Shown here: positions 42,670-52,614 of the stretch, one piece after another
Layout: each line of letters begins with the position of its first letter
How positions within the stretch are numbered: position 1 is the stretch's first letter
Assembly: GCF_003674065.1 (NCBI RefSeq)
Contig: NZ_RDBE01000007.1
Coordinates: 234,893-298,892, forward strand
DNA length: 64,000 nucleotides
Direction: 5' to 3'
From: Nocardioides mangrovicus
Lineage (GTDB): Bacteria > Actinomycetota > Actinomycetes > Propionibacteriales > Nocardioidaceae
Notes under the pieces: generated by a model
Databases searched by the model: none
The model's input: only the letters and a program-made list of their open reading frames with translations
Told to the model about the DNA's origin: nothing
Program-made: the position numbers and the translations under genes

Positions 42670-45444
42670 ATGCATGGTGGGATGAAGGTGTACCGGGGGT
42701 CGGCGGCTGCGGCGCGCTCGTATGTGGAGGCGGATCGCTCGCGTGCGGATGACTACTACCTGGCTGAGGGCACCGGGCTGGCGGAGCGTTACGTCGCCAC
42801 CGCTGGCGGCGCTGGCGCGGGTGTGAAGGTGCTGGTGGGGGAGGGGGAACCTTCGTCGGTGGGTGGGGGTAGGTCGGTTGTGCGGCGCCCGTCGATGGAC
42901 GGGGATGCCTATGAGCGGTGGGTGGCCGGCTACGACGTCGACGCTGACGAGCTCGGTGTCGCGAAGGGTCGGCTGCGGGCTGATGGGCAGGGGGTTCGTT
43001 TCGTCGAGGTCGTGATTAACGGTCCGAAGACGTGGTCGCTGGCGGCGGCGGTGCACCCCGAGATCGCGGCCGCCTACGACGCCGCCCAGCAGCGTGCCGC
43101 GACCGAGCTGATCGGCTGGGTGACAGAGCACGCGACGACCCGGGTGGGTCCGCGGGGACGTCAGGTGCAGGTGCCGGTGGAGCAGCTGGAAGCGGTCGTG
43201 GTGCGGCATCACACCTCACGTGCTGGTGACCCGCACCGGCATCTGCATCTGCAGATCAACGCCCGCGTCTGGGCTGCTGGTGGCTGGCGCGGAATCCACA
43301 CCGTCGGGGTCCGCGACAGCCTCGAGGCCATCAACGGCATCGGCCACGCCGCGGTCATGGCCGACCCACAGTTCCGGGCCGTCGTGGCCGCCCACGGCTA
43401 CACCGTCGACACCGAGTCCGGAGAGATTGCTGAGCTGGCCCGTTACGTCGGGGCGTTCAGCGCCCGCACGGCGCAGATCGGCCGCAACGTCGACCGCTAC
43501 GAAGCCGAGTGGCGCACCGACCACCCTGGTGAGGAACCCGGTGGGCGATTACGGCGGACGTGGGACGCCCGGGCGTGGGCTGACGCCCGCCCGGACAAGG
43601 TCGTTCCCCGCGACGGCTCCGAACTGGCGCAGCGGTGGGTTGAGGAGCTGACCGAGCTCGGGTTTGCTGTCCCGGAACGCTCCGGGAACGTTGTGGTCGG
43701 GGTTGCGTCGTCGCCGGTGGGTGCGCTCGATCGGGACGAGTTGGTCGATCGTGCGATCAGCCGGTTGGGGGCTCGGCGCTCGGCGTGGAACGCCGCCGAC
43801 GTGCGCGGTGAGGTCGAGCAGCTCATCGCCCGATCCGGTGTCGTCGTCGACGGGGTGGTGCGGCGTGAGCTAGCCGAGGACCTCACCGCCCGCACGCTCC
43901 AACACTGCGTTCGGTTGTTGGATCGTGATGATGTTCCCGAGCACATCCGGTCTCTGACCTCGCCGCGGGTGCTGGCGGTCGAGACGGACATCGAGGCACG
44001 GCTCTCGGCTCGCACCCGCGCGAATGCGATCTGCGCCGACCTCGACACCATCCCCGAGGCGGCTGCCCTGGATCCGGCGCAGCGAGCGGCGGCGGCCGTG
44101 ATCGCCGGCACCGACCGGCTCGTGGTCCTCGAGGGCGCAGCTGGTGCGGGCAAGACGGCCATGCTCGCCGCCGTCCGCACCCATCTCGACCAACAACGCC
44201 ACCATCAGCGATCGGGTCGTCTGGGTCAGCATGGTCGGCTGGTGGTGGTGACCCCGACGCTGAAGGCCGCCCAGGTTGCGGACGCGGAGGTGGGTTGCGA
44301 GGCGTTCTCCGCAGCCTGGCTGATCCACCAGCACGGATACCGCTGGGACACCGACGGCCACTGGACCCGCCACCACGATGCCGAGCCCGCGCCCGGCGCG
44401 CGACTTAGGTGGGACGACGTGCTGGTGGTCGATGAGGCCGGGATGCTCGACCAAGACACCGCCCACGCGCTGCTCACCGTCGCCGACGACGCCCATTGCT
44501 CGATCGCGTTGGTAGGGGACCGTCATCAGCTGCCCGCGGTGGGGCGTGGGGGAGTGCTCGACCTGGCCGCCCGGTGGGCCGAACCCCGCACAGTCCTCAC
44601 CCTCGACACCGTTCACCGCTTCGCCGATCCCGACTACGCCGCTCTCACGTTGTTGATGCGCACGGGGGAACGTTCAGGTGAGGTCTTCGCCCGGCTCCTC
44701 GAACGCGGCGACATTGTCATCCACGCCAGTGAGGCCGAGCGACGCCAAGCCCTCGCTGATATCGGTTCCAGCGCGAACGTTCTGCTGGTCGCTGACGGGC
44801 GTGAGCAGGTCGCCGAGCTCAACGCCTTGGTGCGCGCAGCCGCCGGTCGCATCCATACCGTCGACCCTGGCCTGCCCGGCGCGATGACTGGCACTGGTGA
44901 GCGGCTGACGGTGGGTGACCGTGTGGCGACCCGACGCAACGCCCCTGACCTCGGTGTCGCCAATCGCGACACCTGGACCATCACCGCCACCAGCCCCAAC
45001 GGCGGCCTGACCGTCGAGTCCGGCCGACGCCGCGCAGTTCTCCCACCCGACTACGTCACCAAGCATGTCGAGCTGGCCTACGCTACTACCGTTTACGGAG
45101 CCCAAGGAACCACCGTCAACAGCGCACACTTCGCGCTCAGCGACCAGAGCGGCGCGGCGTCGGCCTACGTCGCCATGACCCGCGCCCGCCGCCACAACAC
45201 CGCCCACCTGGTCGCCGACACCCTCGACGACGCGCGACAGCAATGGGTCGACGTCTTCAACCGCGACCGCGCCGACCTCGGCCCTGGTCGGGCCCGCACG
45301 GTCGCCCTCGATGGCCTCGACCGCTACGGACCCACCCGCGCGCTGCAGGCGCCACCCGGTGGCGCAACAGGCAGAACACGCCACCGCGCTGTTCCCGACC
45401 CGCCATGGCCACACCGACCGTCTATCGCCGGCCCTTCCCAATGA
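42670..45444 (+). CDS. MobF-family conjugative relaxase with C-terminal helicase (TrwC/TraI-like)
   Basis: About 924 residues. The N-terminal 300 are an HUH relaxase: a Tyr-Tyr pair in SRADDYYLAEGTGLA, and the metal-binding histidines in HHTSRAGDPHRHLHLQINAR. The C-terminal part is a superfamily 1 helicase: Walker A EGAAGAGKTAML, Walker B VVDEAGML, GDRHQLPAVGRGG, and YATTVYGAQGTTV. It would nick and unwind the island for transfer. The last 30 residues look like read-through: another frame (VAQQAEHATALFPTRHGHTD) continues the family C-terminus, so the end is probably frameshifted near 45,350. Start uncertain among 42658, 42670 and 42682. Confidence 0.88.
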   Translation: MHGGMKVYRGSAAAARSYVEADRSRADDYYLAEGTGLAERYVATAGGAGAGVKVLVGEGEPSSVGGGRSVVRRPSMDGDAYERWVAGYDVDADELGVAKGRLRADGQGVRFVEVVINGPKTWSLAAAVHPEIAAAYDAAQQRAATELIGWVTEHATTRVGPRGRQVQVPVEQLEAVVVRHHTSRAGDPHRHLHLQINARVWAAGGWRGIHTVGVRDSLEAINGIGHAAVMADPQFRAVVAAHGYTVDTESGEIAELARYVGAFSARTAQIGRNVDRYEAEWRTDHPGEEPGGRLRRTWDARAWADARPDKVVPRDGSELAQRWVEELTELGFAVPERSGNVVVGVASSPVGALDRDELVDRAISRLGARRSAWNAADVRGEVEQLIARSGVVVDGVVRRELAEDLTARTLQHCVRLLDRDDVPEHIRSLTSPRVLAVETDIEARLSARTRANAICADLDTIPEAAALDPAQRAAAAVIAGTDRLVVLEGAAGAGKTAMLAAVRTHLDQQRHHQRSGRLGQHGRLVVVTPTLKAAQVADAEVGCEAFSAAWLIHQHGYRWDTDGHWTRHHDAEPAPGARLRWDDVLVVDEAGMLDQDTAHALLTVADDAHCSIALVGDRHQLPAVGRGGVLDLAARWAEPRTVLTLDTVHRFADPDYAALTLLMRTGERSGEVFARLLERGDIVIHASEAERRQALADIGSSANVLLVADGREQVAELNALVRAAAGRIHTVDPGLPGAMTGTGERLTVGDRVATRRNAPDLGVANRDTWTITATSPNGGLTVESGRRRAVLPPDYVTKHVELAYATTVYGAQGTTVNSAHFALSDQSGAASAYVAMTRARRHNTAHLVADTLDDARQQWVDVFNRDRADLGPGRARTVALDGLDRYGPTRALQAPPGGATGRTRHRAVPDPPWPHRPSIAGPSQ

Positions 45445-45453
45445 CTCGATTTG

Positions 45454-45990
45454 ATGGCTCTACACGTTCGAGTGGAGCAGGGGAGTGCGGTGGGTTATCG
45501 CGGGAATAGTCGAGTAGTGGGTACCTTGCGCTGGTCGACGTCGTGCGCGGTCGGATGGTGCCTTGTGTTCGCCTGCCTGCACCTCTATTGGGCAGTCGGT
45601 GGGTCCGTGGGTTTGTCTTCTTCGGCCGGCCAAGAGCTGGCAACGACGCGGCCCGTCGTGTTCGTCGTCGCGGGACTCTATGGAGTCGCGGTGCTTCTCG
45701 TCTGTGGTGGTGTTCTAGCGGTTGCCGTAGCTCGAGATTGCCTCGGAGCCCGCCGGCTACTCCTGCTCCAGACGCTGGCTGGACTCCTTGGTGCCGGGCT
45801 GCTCCTGCGCGGGGTTCTGTTGGAGGGCGTACTCCTTGCGGATCTCGGCGGGGTCCGGGAGCAGGTAGGACCGCTTGAGACGCGGTGGAGCCTCGCAATC
45901 TGGAATCCTTGGTTCGCTCTCGGCGGTGTCGTCTTCCTGACACACACATGGGTGTGCAGGCGCAAAGCGTTAATCAAACGCGTGTCTTAA
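45454..45990 (+). CDS. DUF3995-type membrane protein
   Basis: A 178-residue protein with four hydrophobic segments. CLVFACLHLYWAVGGSVGLS is the family start, and SLAIWNPWFALGGVVFLTHT the end. DUF3995 proteins have no known function. It follows the relaxase after a few bases but reads as an independent gene; basic residues close the C-terminus. Confidence 0.72.
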   Translation: MALHVRVEQGSAVGYRGNSRVVGTLRWSTSCAVGWCLVFACLHLYWAVGGSVGLSSSAGQELATTRPVVFVVAGLYGVAVLLVCGGVLAVAVARDCLGARRLLLLQTLAGLLGAGLLLRGVLLEGVLLADLGGVREQVGPLETRWSLAIWNPWFALGGVVFLTHTWVCRRKALIKRVS

Positions 45991-46111
45991 TCCCCGATAG
46001 CGGACCTCGGCATCGGCCTTAGCTGAGTCATAATCGCCACGGACGAAAAAGGGGACAACTAGTTCCGCTTGAACTGCGACTTCGAGTGGCCAAGAACCTA
46101 GAGGGCCGGCC

Positions 46112-46744
46112 TCACGACGTCGGCGGCGCTCCGAGGTCGCCGGCATGTAGGCCGAGTTCTTGCTCCGCCACGTCCACCGCCATCCGCATGACGCTGGCCG
46201 GAAAGCGTGGGTCGGCGTTGAGGTCGGCACTGAGGCCGTCGATGACGGCCAAGATCTTGAGCGACACCATCTGCGAGTCGCAGGCCCCAAACTCGTTGCT
46301 GCCCACTCCGTCATCGATGAGCTGAGCCACTGTGTCGCGCCAGTGATCGCCTTGAAGGATGACCCGATCACGCAGGGTGGGTCGGTATCGAGCCAGGTGT
46401 CGCGCGTTGAGCCATAGCCGGTTCACGTCGTGGAACTCCGGTGACAGAGCACGCGTCAGGAATCGGGCCATCCGCTCCAAGGCCGAACTGGTGTCGTCTG
46501 GCGGTATGAGGGTCAACAGCTCGGCCTCGGCGACCGTGCCGAAGGTCTCGGCCACGAGGTCTTCGGCGACAGGGAAGTAGTGACCGACGAGACCTGGTCT
46601 GACGTCGAGCAGATCCGCCACGCGACGCAGCGTGATGCACTCCAGTCCCTCAATGAGCGCGACCTTGGCTGCGGCCTCCACGATCTCCGCGCGGCGCTCT
46701 TGAGGAGCCTTGCGAACTCGGGGTCCAGCACCTCTTGACGCCAT
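46112..46744 (-). CDS. TetR/AcrR-family transcriptional regulator
   Basis: A 210-residue repressor. The N-terminal HTH is APQERRAEIVEAAAKVALIE followed by ITLRRVADLLDVRPGLVGHY; the C-terminal part resembles the BetI-type (TetR_C_6) ligand domain. The ATG at 46744 is preferred over an outer start at 46840 with a basic lead. It diverges from the peptide-transport operon with 123 bp between and is its likely repressor. Confidence 0.87.
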   Translation of the reverse strand: MASRGAGPRVRKAPQERRAEIVEAAAKVALIEGLECITLRRVADLLDVRPGLVGHYFPVAEDLVAETFGTVAEAELLTLIPPDDTSSALERMARFLTRALSPEFHDVNRLWLNARHLARYRPTLRDRVILQGDHWRDTVAQLIDDGVGSNEFGACDSQMVSLKILAVIDGLSADLNADPRFPASVMRMAVDVAEQELGLHAGDLGAPPTS

Positions 46745-46867
46745 GCGTCGAGATGTTATTGGGTAAGCGACCAACAAGCAACGACGCTTGCTCCGTCGAT
46801 CCGTGGAGGTCTCCATGAGCAGGCGCAACGTCGGCCGCATCGCATTGCGAACGCTGCGAGGTCACCG
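46745..46867. promoter_or_regulatory. Divergent control region, TetR / ABC operon
   Basis: This 123-bp gap must hold both promoters. CAAGC and GCTTG at 46775-46790 form a small palindrome with a six-base centre, a candidate operator. No clear -35/-10 pair stands out. Confidence 0.4.
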
Positions 46868-48544
46868 TTGATCGCACGCCCTTTGGACAGGCGCCAGGTG
46901 CTCCGATCAGCGTTAGCCCTCGGAGCCGGCTCGATGGCCGCACCGGGTCTCGCCGCCTGCGGCAGTCCGGCCGCCGAGGCTCGCTTTGCCTCGACGACCT
47001 CCTCGCCGCCGGCCTCCTCTCGACAGGGCGGTCTGCTACGGGTGGGACCACTGGGTGACGGCGGGAACTACGACCCCACGACCAACCTGTTCGACTACCC
47101 GCAGATGCCGCTCAGCTCGATCTTTGAGGGGCTCACGTCGTACCCCATCGGTCGCACCCAATGGCGGCCGCTGCCACAGCTGGCCACCGCCGTGGTCAAG
47201 AGCGCCGACCAGCTGACCTACCGCTTCCAGGTGCGCGAGGGAGTGCAGTTCCACGGCGGCTTCGGCGAGCTGACCGCCGCCGACGTGAAGTACTCCTTCG
47301 AGCGTGCCGCCGGGCTGATACCCCTGTACCCGGGCGCCCCGAAGGCCAGCGTGTCCTACTACGGCTCCGACTTCGCCGGTCTACAGGGCGTGACCACGAC
47401 AGGCAGGTACACCGGTGAGATCCACTTCGCCGAGCCGTTCGTGCCGTTCGAGACGATCACGATGCCCTTCGCTACGAGTGGGTGGATCACCTCCGAGAAG
47501 GCGATCGCTGAGCACGGAGCGCAGGCGGGTCTGCATCCGATCGGCACCGGGCCGTATGAGGTGGTGAGCTACGAGGCCAACTCACACATGACCCTGCGAC
47601 GGTTCGCGGGCTACCACGGCCACAACCGGATGCTCGGCGCGCGCAACGCCTTCGACGAGATCGAGCTGCTCCTCAGTCCCAGCAACGGACGCTCGACGGG
47701 CCAGGCCCTCACCGTTCCCATCGAGAGCGGCGAGGTCGACTTCACCGACACCCTGGGTGCCCTCGACGTCGGCCTGCTCGCCGGCGACCGGTCCTACACC
47801 GCCTACCGCGCCCAGCAGCCACTCAACTACTTCTTCCTCGCGATGGACGTCAGGCACCGGGGGCTGGAGGACGCACGGGTGCGCCGGGCGATCCGCACGG
47901 CGCTGGATGTCGACGAGATCAACCTGGCAAACCGGGTGCTGGCCTCGTCGCGGCTGCAGGCCCCGGTCCCGCCGCAGCTCGAAACCGGCTTCTGGGCTGC
48001 CGCCCCCACCCGTCGCCGCGACCTCGCAGCGGCTCGTGCCCTGCTGCGCGAGGCGCGGGCGGAGAGCCTGAGTCTCACCATCGCTACGCCCAACATCGCC
48101 TTCACCTCTGGCGATCCCACTGCGGTCATGCAGGTGATCCAGTCCAACCTGAAGGACGTCGGCATCGACGTCGAGGTCGTACAGACCGCTCCGGACAGCT
48201 TCGTCACCGACCCCGGACGCGGAGCGCTGCTGTGGGCCAACTTCGCCGGAGCGCCAGACCCCTATTACCAGCTCGAGTGGTTCGCCTGCGACCAGATTGG
48301 AGTGTGGAACTACGCCGCGTGGTGCGACAAGACCTACTCCTCGATGCTGCAGCAGCTCGGGACCACCACCGATCCGATCCGGCGGCAAACCATCGCCGAG
48401 CAGATGCAGTCGCGCATGGACGCATCATGCACGACGGTGTTCGCATCCGAGGCGGTCAACTTCGCGCTGAGCCGCGCTGGTGTCCACGCCGCGTTCGACG
48501 GCAACGGGAACGCCCAGCTCCACGGCTTCTACCGGACACGCTGA
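46868..48544 (+). CDS. ABC transporter substrate-binding protein, oligopeptide family (SBP_bac_5)
   Basis: A 558-residue lipoprotein. Twin arginines in LDRRQVLRSALALGAG and a lipobox ending LAAC with Cys31 suggest Tat export and lipid anchoring. The mature protein has the family 5 pattern: QLATAVVKSADQLTYRFQVR, VKYSFERAAG, GTGPYEVVSYE and the C-terminal ANFAGAPDPYYQLEWF. It would bind peptides or peptide-like ligands. The start is TTG 46868, with no strong ribosome-binding site. It shares its last base with the next start (TGATG overlap). Confidence 0.88.
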   Translation: MIARPLDRRQVLRSALALGAGSMAAPGLAACGSPAAEARFASTTSSPPASSRQGGLLRVGPLGDGGNYDPTTNLFDYPQMPLSSIFEGLTSYPIGRTQWRPLPQLATAVVKSADQLTYRFQVREGVQFHGGFGELTAADVKYSFERAAGLIPLYPGAPKASVSYYGSDFAGLQGVTTTGRYTGEIHFAEPFVPFETITMPFATSGWITSEKAIAEHGAQAGLHPIGTGPYEVVSYEANSHMTLRRFAGYHGHNRMLGARNAFDEIELLLSPSNGRSTGQALTVPIESGEVDFTDTLGALDVGLLAGDRSYTAYRAQQPLNYFFLAMDVRHRGLEDARVRRAIRTALDVDEINLANRVLASSRLQAPVPPQLETGFWAAAPTRRRDLAAARALLREARAESLSLTIATPNIAFTSGDPTAVMQVIQSNLKDVGIDVEVVQTAPDSFVTDPGRGALLWANFAGAPDPYYQLEWFACDQIGVWNYAAWCDKTYSSMLQQLGTTTDPIRRQTIAEQMQSRMDASCTTVFASEAVNFALSRAGVHAAFDGNGNAQLHGFYRTR

Positions 48545-49506
48545 TGCTGACCTACATCATCAAGCGGCTGGCGCTCGCCCTCCTGGTCCTCGTTCTGGTC
48601 ACGGTCTTGCTGGTGATCCTCGTGCAGCTCGTGCCCGGGGATCCCGCCCGCGCCATCCTGGGCAACCACGCCACCCCGGACCTGATCGCCCAGGTGCGCG
48701 CGAACCTGGGGTTGGACCGGTCCGTGCCGCACCAGGCCTGGGACTTCCTGAGCCACGCCGTGCGCGGTGACCTGGGCGACGACTACCTGACGGGGCAGCC
48801 CGTGACCTCGGAGCTGGGTGCCTCGCTGGTCGACACGGCAGTGCTCACCCTCGCCAGTGTCGTGCTCGCGCTGGTGGTCGGAATTCCGGCGGGGATCGTG
48901 GCGGCCAACCGACCCGGCGGGATGGTCGACGCAGTGATTCGCGCCGTCTCCGTGGTGCTGCTGAGCATGCCCCCCTACGTGGTGGCGCTGCTGCTCCTGC
49001 TCTGGTTCGCCGTCGACAACCACGTCCTGCCCGCACTGGGTGCCGGGGACCTGTCGCAACCCGGCGACTACCTGCAGCACCTCGTGCTGCCGGCGATCGC
49101 GTTGGCCGTGTTCTGGTGGGCCTACCTGGCACGTTTGGTCCGCGCCAGCATGCTCGAGGTGCTGTCGCAGCCCTACGTGCGCACGGCGCGCGCCTACGGT
49201 CTGCCGCCCCGCGTAGTCACCCTGCGAGTCGCCCTGAAGAACGCGCTGATGCCGGTGACCGCGCTCACCGGGCTGCTGCTGGGCTACGTGCTGGCCGGGA
49301 CGGTGTACGTCGAGGTCATCTTCAACCGGCCGGGGATCGGCAGCCTGGCAATCTCCGCGGTGGCGACCCGCGACTGGCCGGTGGTCAGGGCGATCATCCT
49401 CGTCTACGCGGCCGCCTTCGTGATCGGCGGCCTGCTCGCCGACCTCGCGTACCGGGTGCTCGATCCCCGGCTGCGGCTGGAGGACGGGTCGGGGGTGTTC
49501 GTCTGA
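48544..49506 (+). CDS. ABC transporter permease, DppB type
   Basis: A 320-residue permease with six spans. Features: N-terminal YIIKRLALALLVLVLVTVLL, LVPGDPARAILG, the coupling EAA loop near YVRTARAYGLPPRVVTLRVA, and VEVIFNRPGIGSLAISAV. It partners the DppC-type permease. The ATG overlaps the preceding stop. Confidence 0.92.
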   Translation: MLTYIIKRLALALLVLVLVTVLLVILVQLVPGDPARAILGNHATPDLIAQVRANLGLDRSVPHQAWDFLSHAVRGDLGDDYLTGQPVTSELGASLVDTAVLTLASVVLALVVGIPAGIVAANRPGGMVDAVIRAVSVVLLSMPPYVVALLLLLWFAVDNHVLPALGAGDLSQPGDYLQHLVLPAIALAVFWWAYLARLVRASMLEVLSQPYVRTARAYGLPPRVVTLRVALKNALMPVTALTGLLLGYVLAGTVYVEVIFNRPGIGSLAISAVATRDWPVVRAIILVYAAAFVIGGLLADLAYRVLDPRLRLEDGSGVFV

Positions 49507-50447
49507 TGGCCGTCGTCCAACCCAGCGCCGTCGGCGGCGTGCCGGCAGCCGCCATCGCCGCGCCGGAGCGCCGCTGGCGAGACCTGCTGCGGCAGGTGAT
49601 GGGCCGTCCCAGTGCGGCGGCCGCCGTCGTGGTCGTCCTCCTCCTTGTTGCGGCGGCGCTGTTGGCGCCCGTGCTGACCCCCTACGACCCCACGCACATC
49701 GACGTCTTCGCCCGACTGCAGGGACCCTCTATTCGCCACTGGCTCGGCACCGACTCGCTGGGTCGCGACAACCTCACCCGGACCCTGTACGGCACCCGGG
49801 TCGCCCTCGTCATCGCCGTGCCCTCGGTGGTCGGGGCCTTCGTCGTCGGCGGGGTGCTCGGCCTGCTCGGGGGCTACCTCGGTGGCTGGCTCGACCGGGT
49901 GCTGGTGGTGGTCTTCGACGCCTTGGTCTCCTTCCCTTCGGTCATCCTGGGCCTCGCGCTGCTGACCCTCCTCGGACCCTCGGTGGCCAGCGTCATCCTT
50001 GTGATCGCCACCGCGCTTGTGCCCTACTACGGGCGGCTCGTCCGAGCCCAGACGCTCGCCGAGCGTGAGGTGGGCTACGCCAGGACCGAGCGTGCGCTGG
50101 GTGCCTCCCGCACCCGGGTGCTCCTGCGCCACCTCGTGCCCAACGTCGTGCCGACGCTGCTCACGGTGGTGGCCATGGACGTGCCCGGCGCCGTGGTCGA
50201 CGCCGCCGGCCTCGCCTTCCTCGGGCTGGGCGTGCAGGCACCCACCCCCGACTGGGGGGTCATGCTCAACGACGGCTTCACCAACATCGCCGGCTCGCCG
50301 TGGGGCGTGGTCGGACCGATCCTCGCGCTGGTGGTGATGACCAGCGCCTTCCTGGTGCTGGGCGAGTCGGTCCGCGCGGTGCTCGACCCGCGGGGGCCGG
50401 CCCCACGCCGCTCACGCCAGTGGACCTTCCGGAAGGCGAGCCGATGA
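49506..50447 (+). CDS. ABC transporter permease, DppC type
   Basis: A 313-residue permease. The N-terminal cytoplasmic lead ends at the first span (VVVVLLLVAAALLAPVL); HWLGTDSLGRDNLTRTLYGT and the EAA loop YARTERALGASRTRVLLRHL are the DppC hallmarks. It overlaps both neighbours by one to four bases, so the whole transporter is translated as one unit. Confidence 0.92.
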   Translation: MAVVQPSAVGGVPAAAIAAPERRWRDLLRQVMGRPSAAAAVVVVLLLVAAALLAPVLTPYDPTHIDVFARLQGPSIRHWLGTDSLGRDNLTRTLYGTRVALVIAVPSVVGAFVVGGVLGLLGGYLGGWLDRVLVVVFDALVSFPSVILGLALLTLLGPSVASVILVIATALVPYYGRLVRAQTLAEREVGYARTERALGASRTRVLLRHLVPNVVPTLLTVVAMDVPGAVVDAAGLAFLGLGVQAPTPDWGVMLNDGFTNIAGSPWGVVGPILALVVMTSAFLVLGESVRAVLDPRGPAPRRSRQWTFRKASR

Positions 50448-52558
50448 CCAGTACCACAGCCACAGTGGATCTCACGCTCAGCGTGAGCGACCTCTCCGTC
50501 CGCTACGACAGCGGCACATCCTCTCGCCTGGCCCTGGATCGGGTGAGCCTGGAGATCGGGGCCGGGGAGATCCTCGGGATCGTGGGGGAGTCCGGCAGCG
50601 GCAAGTCCACGCTGACCAGCGCCATCACGGGGTTGCTGCCCGCCAACGGCCAGGTGGTCGGTGGCTGCATCAGGCTGCAGGGCCGCGACCTGGGCGCGCT
50701 CGACCCCGACGAGCTCAGGTCCGTGCGCGGCTCGCAGGTGGCCGTCGTGTTCCAGGACCCGACGACGAGCCTCAACCCGCGGCTGCCCGTCGGCGCCCAG
50801 CTCGAGCAGGTGCTCGACGCCCACGGCGCGGCGCGCGGCGCCGACCGGACGTCGCTCCTGGCCTCGAGGCTCGCCGAGGTCGGCCTCGCCGACCCCGAGC
50901 GCGCCCTGACCCGCTACCCGCACGAGTTCTCCGGCGGCATGCGGCAGCGCGTCATGATCGCCATGGCGCTGCTGCTGGAGCCCGCGCTCGTCATCGCCGA
51001 CGAGGCCACCTCGGCGCTCGACCTGACGCTCGAGGCCCAGATCCTTGAGCTCCTGCTCCGACTGCGGGACGAGCGCGGCACCTCGCTGATGTTCATCTCC
51101 CACGACCTCGGCGTGGTCTCACAGCTGTGCGACCGGGTAGCCGTCATGTACGCCGGACGTGTCATCGAGGAGACCTCCGGGACAGCGGTCCTGGCCAGCC
51201 CGGCGCATCCCTACACGCAGGCGCTCGACGCGGCCACACCCACGGCGAGCTCGCAGCGCCGACGCCTGGCCTCGGTACCGGGGCGCATGCCCGATCTGAC
51301 CGCGCCGGCCACCTCCTGCAGCTTCGCCCCGCGCTGCCTGCACGCCGCCGAGGTCTGCGAGACCCTGTCTCCCGAGCTGCTGACCACCTCCACCGGTCGG
51401 GCGCGCTGCCTCGTCTACGACCCCGAGCACCAGTCGACCTGGAAGCGTGAGCCCGTCGTCGCGGATTGGCAGCCCACCGAGGCCGCGGCTGAACCCCGGG
51501 GTCCCGCCGTGTCGAGCGAGGAGCCCCCGCTGGTCCTGGTTGACGACCTGGCCGTGCACTTCGGTGGGACCAGGGGCCGGTGGCGCCGGCACCGGACCAC
51601 GATCAGGGCCGTCGACGGCGTCTCGTTGCGGGTGCACCGTGGGCAGATCCTGGGAGTGGTGGGGGAGTCCGGGTCGGGCAAGACCACGCTGGGGCAGGCG
51701 ATGGTGGACCTGCTGCGACCCACCCGCGGGTCGGTCGTGTTCGACGGCACCGCCACCAGCTCGCTCTCGGGTGCGGCCCGGCGAGGATTCCGGCGTCGGG
51801 TGCAGATGATCTTCCAGGACGCCTACGCCAGCCTCTCACCGCGCATGCGCGTGAGCGAGCAGGTGACCGAGCCCTACCTCATCCACCGCGTGCCGGGCTC
51901 GGAGCGTCGCTCGGCCGAGGAGCTACTGGCATCAGTCAACCTTCCTGCCTCGGTCGCGCGGCTGGTTCCGTCCGCGCTGTCCGGGGGGCAGGCCAGGAGG
52001 GTCGGCGTCGCCCGAGCCCTCGCCGGTGGTCCGGACCTGATCGTGGCCGACGAGCCCACCTCGGGGCTGGACCAGTCGGCAGCCTCGGCGGTGCTCAACC
52101 TTCTCACCGACCTCCGGGATCGCACCGGGGTCTCGGTGGTCCTCATCAGCCACAGCCTCCCGCAGGTCAAGGCGGTGGCCGACGCAATCTGTGTCATGTA
52201 CTTCGGCCAGGTGGTGGAGCAGGGTCCGGTGGACGTGGTCACCCGCGATCCGGGTCATCCCTACACCCAGGCGCTGCTCGCCCTGGCCCCGGATCGCGAG
52301 CCTGGTCGGCGGTTGGCGCGGCGCCGCCTCCTCGTGGCGGGCGAGGTGCCCTCGTGGGGGGACCCACCAACCGGCTGCCGCTTCCACCCGCGCTGCGCCT
52401 TCGCCCGCGACGTGTGCCGAACCACCACGCCCCCGCAGGTCCAGCTGTCCGACGCAGGCCACACCGCGGCCTGCCACTTCGCCGACCTGGTCGCAGCCGG
52501 ACAGCTGGAGCCGACGCGGCCGGCACCGGTCGCCGCAGGCACCGCCGCCACGCCCTGA
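50444..52558 (+). CDS. Fused double ABC ATPase, peptide transporter (DppD-DppF fusion)
   Basis: A 704-residue protein with two complete nucleotide-binding domains in one chain. First: Walker A GESGSGKST (48-56), signature EFSGGMRQRV, Walker B LVIADEATSALD, and the C-terminal oligopeptide extension with Cys residues (CSFAPRC). Second, from about residue 365: Walker A GESGSGKTT, signature LSGGQARRV, Walker B LIVADEPTSGLD, ending HPRCAFARDVC. In classical systems these are two genes. The fusion is common in actinobacteria. The ATG overlaps the permease stop. Confidence 0.92.
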   Translation: MTSTTATVDLTLSVSDLSVRYDSGTSSRLALDRVSLEIGAGEILGIVGESGSGKSTLTSAITGLLPANGQVVGGCIRLQGRDLGALDPDELRSVRGSQVAVVFQDPTTSLNPRLPVGAQLEQVLDAHGAARGADRTSLLASRLAEVGLADPERALTRYPHEFSGGMRQRVMIAMALLLEPALVIADEATSALDLTLEAQILELLLRLRDERGTSLMFISHDLGVVSQLCDRVAVMYAGRVIEETSGTAVLASPAHPYTQALDAATPTASSQRRRLASVPGRMPDLTAPATSCSFAPRCLHAAEVCETLSPELLTTSTGRARCLVYDPEHQSTWKREPVVADWQPTEAAAEPRGPAVSSEEPPLVLVDDLAVHFGGTRGRWRRHRTTIRAVDGVSLRVHRGQILGVVGESGSGKTTLGQAMVDLLRPTRGSVVFDGTATSSLSGAARRGFRRRVQMIFQDAYASLSPRMRVSEQVTEPYLIHRVPGSERRSAEELLASVNLPASVARLVPSALSGGQARRVGVARALAGGPDLIVADEPTSGLDQSAASAVLNLLTDLRDRTGVSVVLISHSLPQVKAVADAICVMYFGQVVEQGPVDVVTRDPGHPYTQALLALAPDREPGRRLARRRLLVAGEVPSWGDPPTGCRFHPRCAFARDVCRTTTPPQVQLSDAGHTAACHFADLVAAGQLEPTRPAPVAAGTAATP

Positions 52559-52614
52559 GCGATCCCTCCCACCCGCGTCCCGCACGTCCCGTCCCCTCTT
52601 GGCATAGGAGCCCC

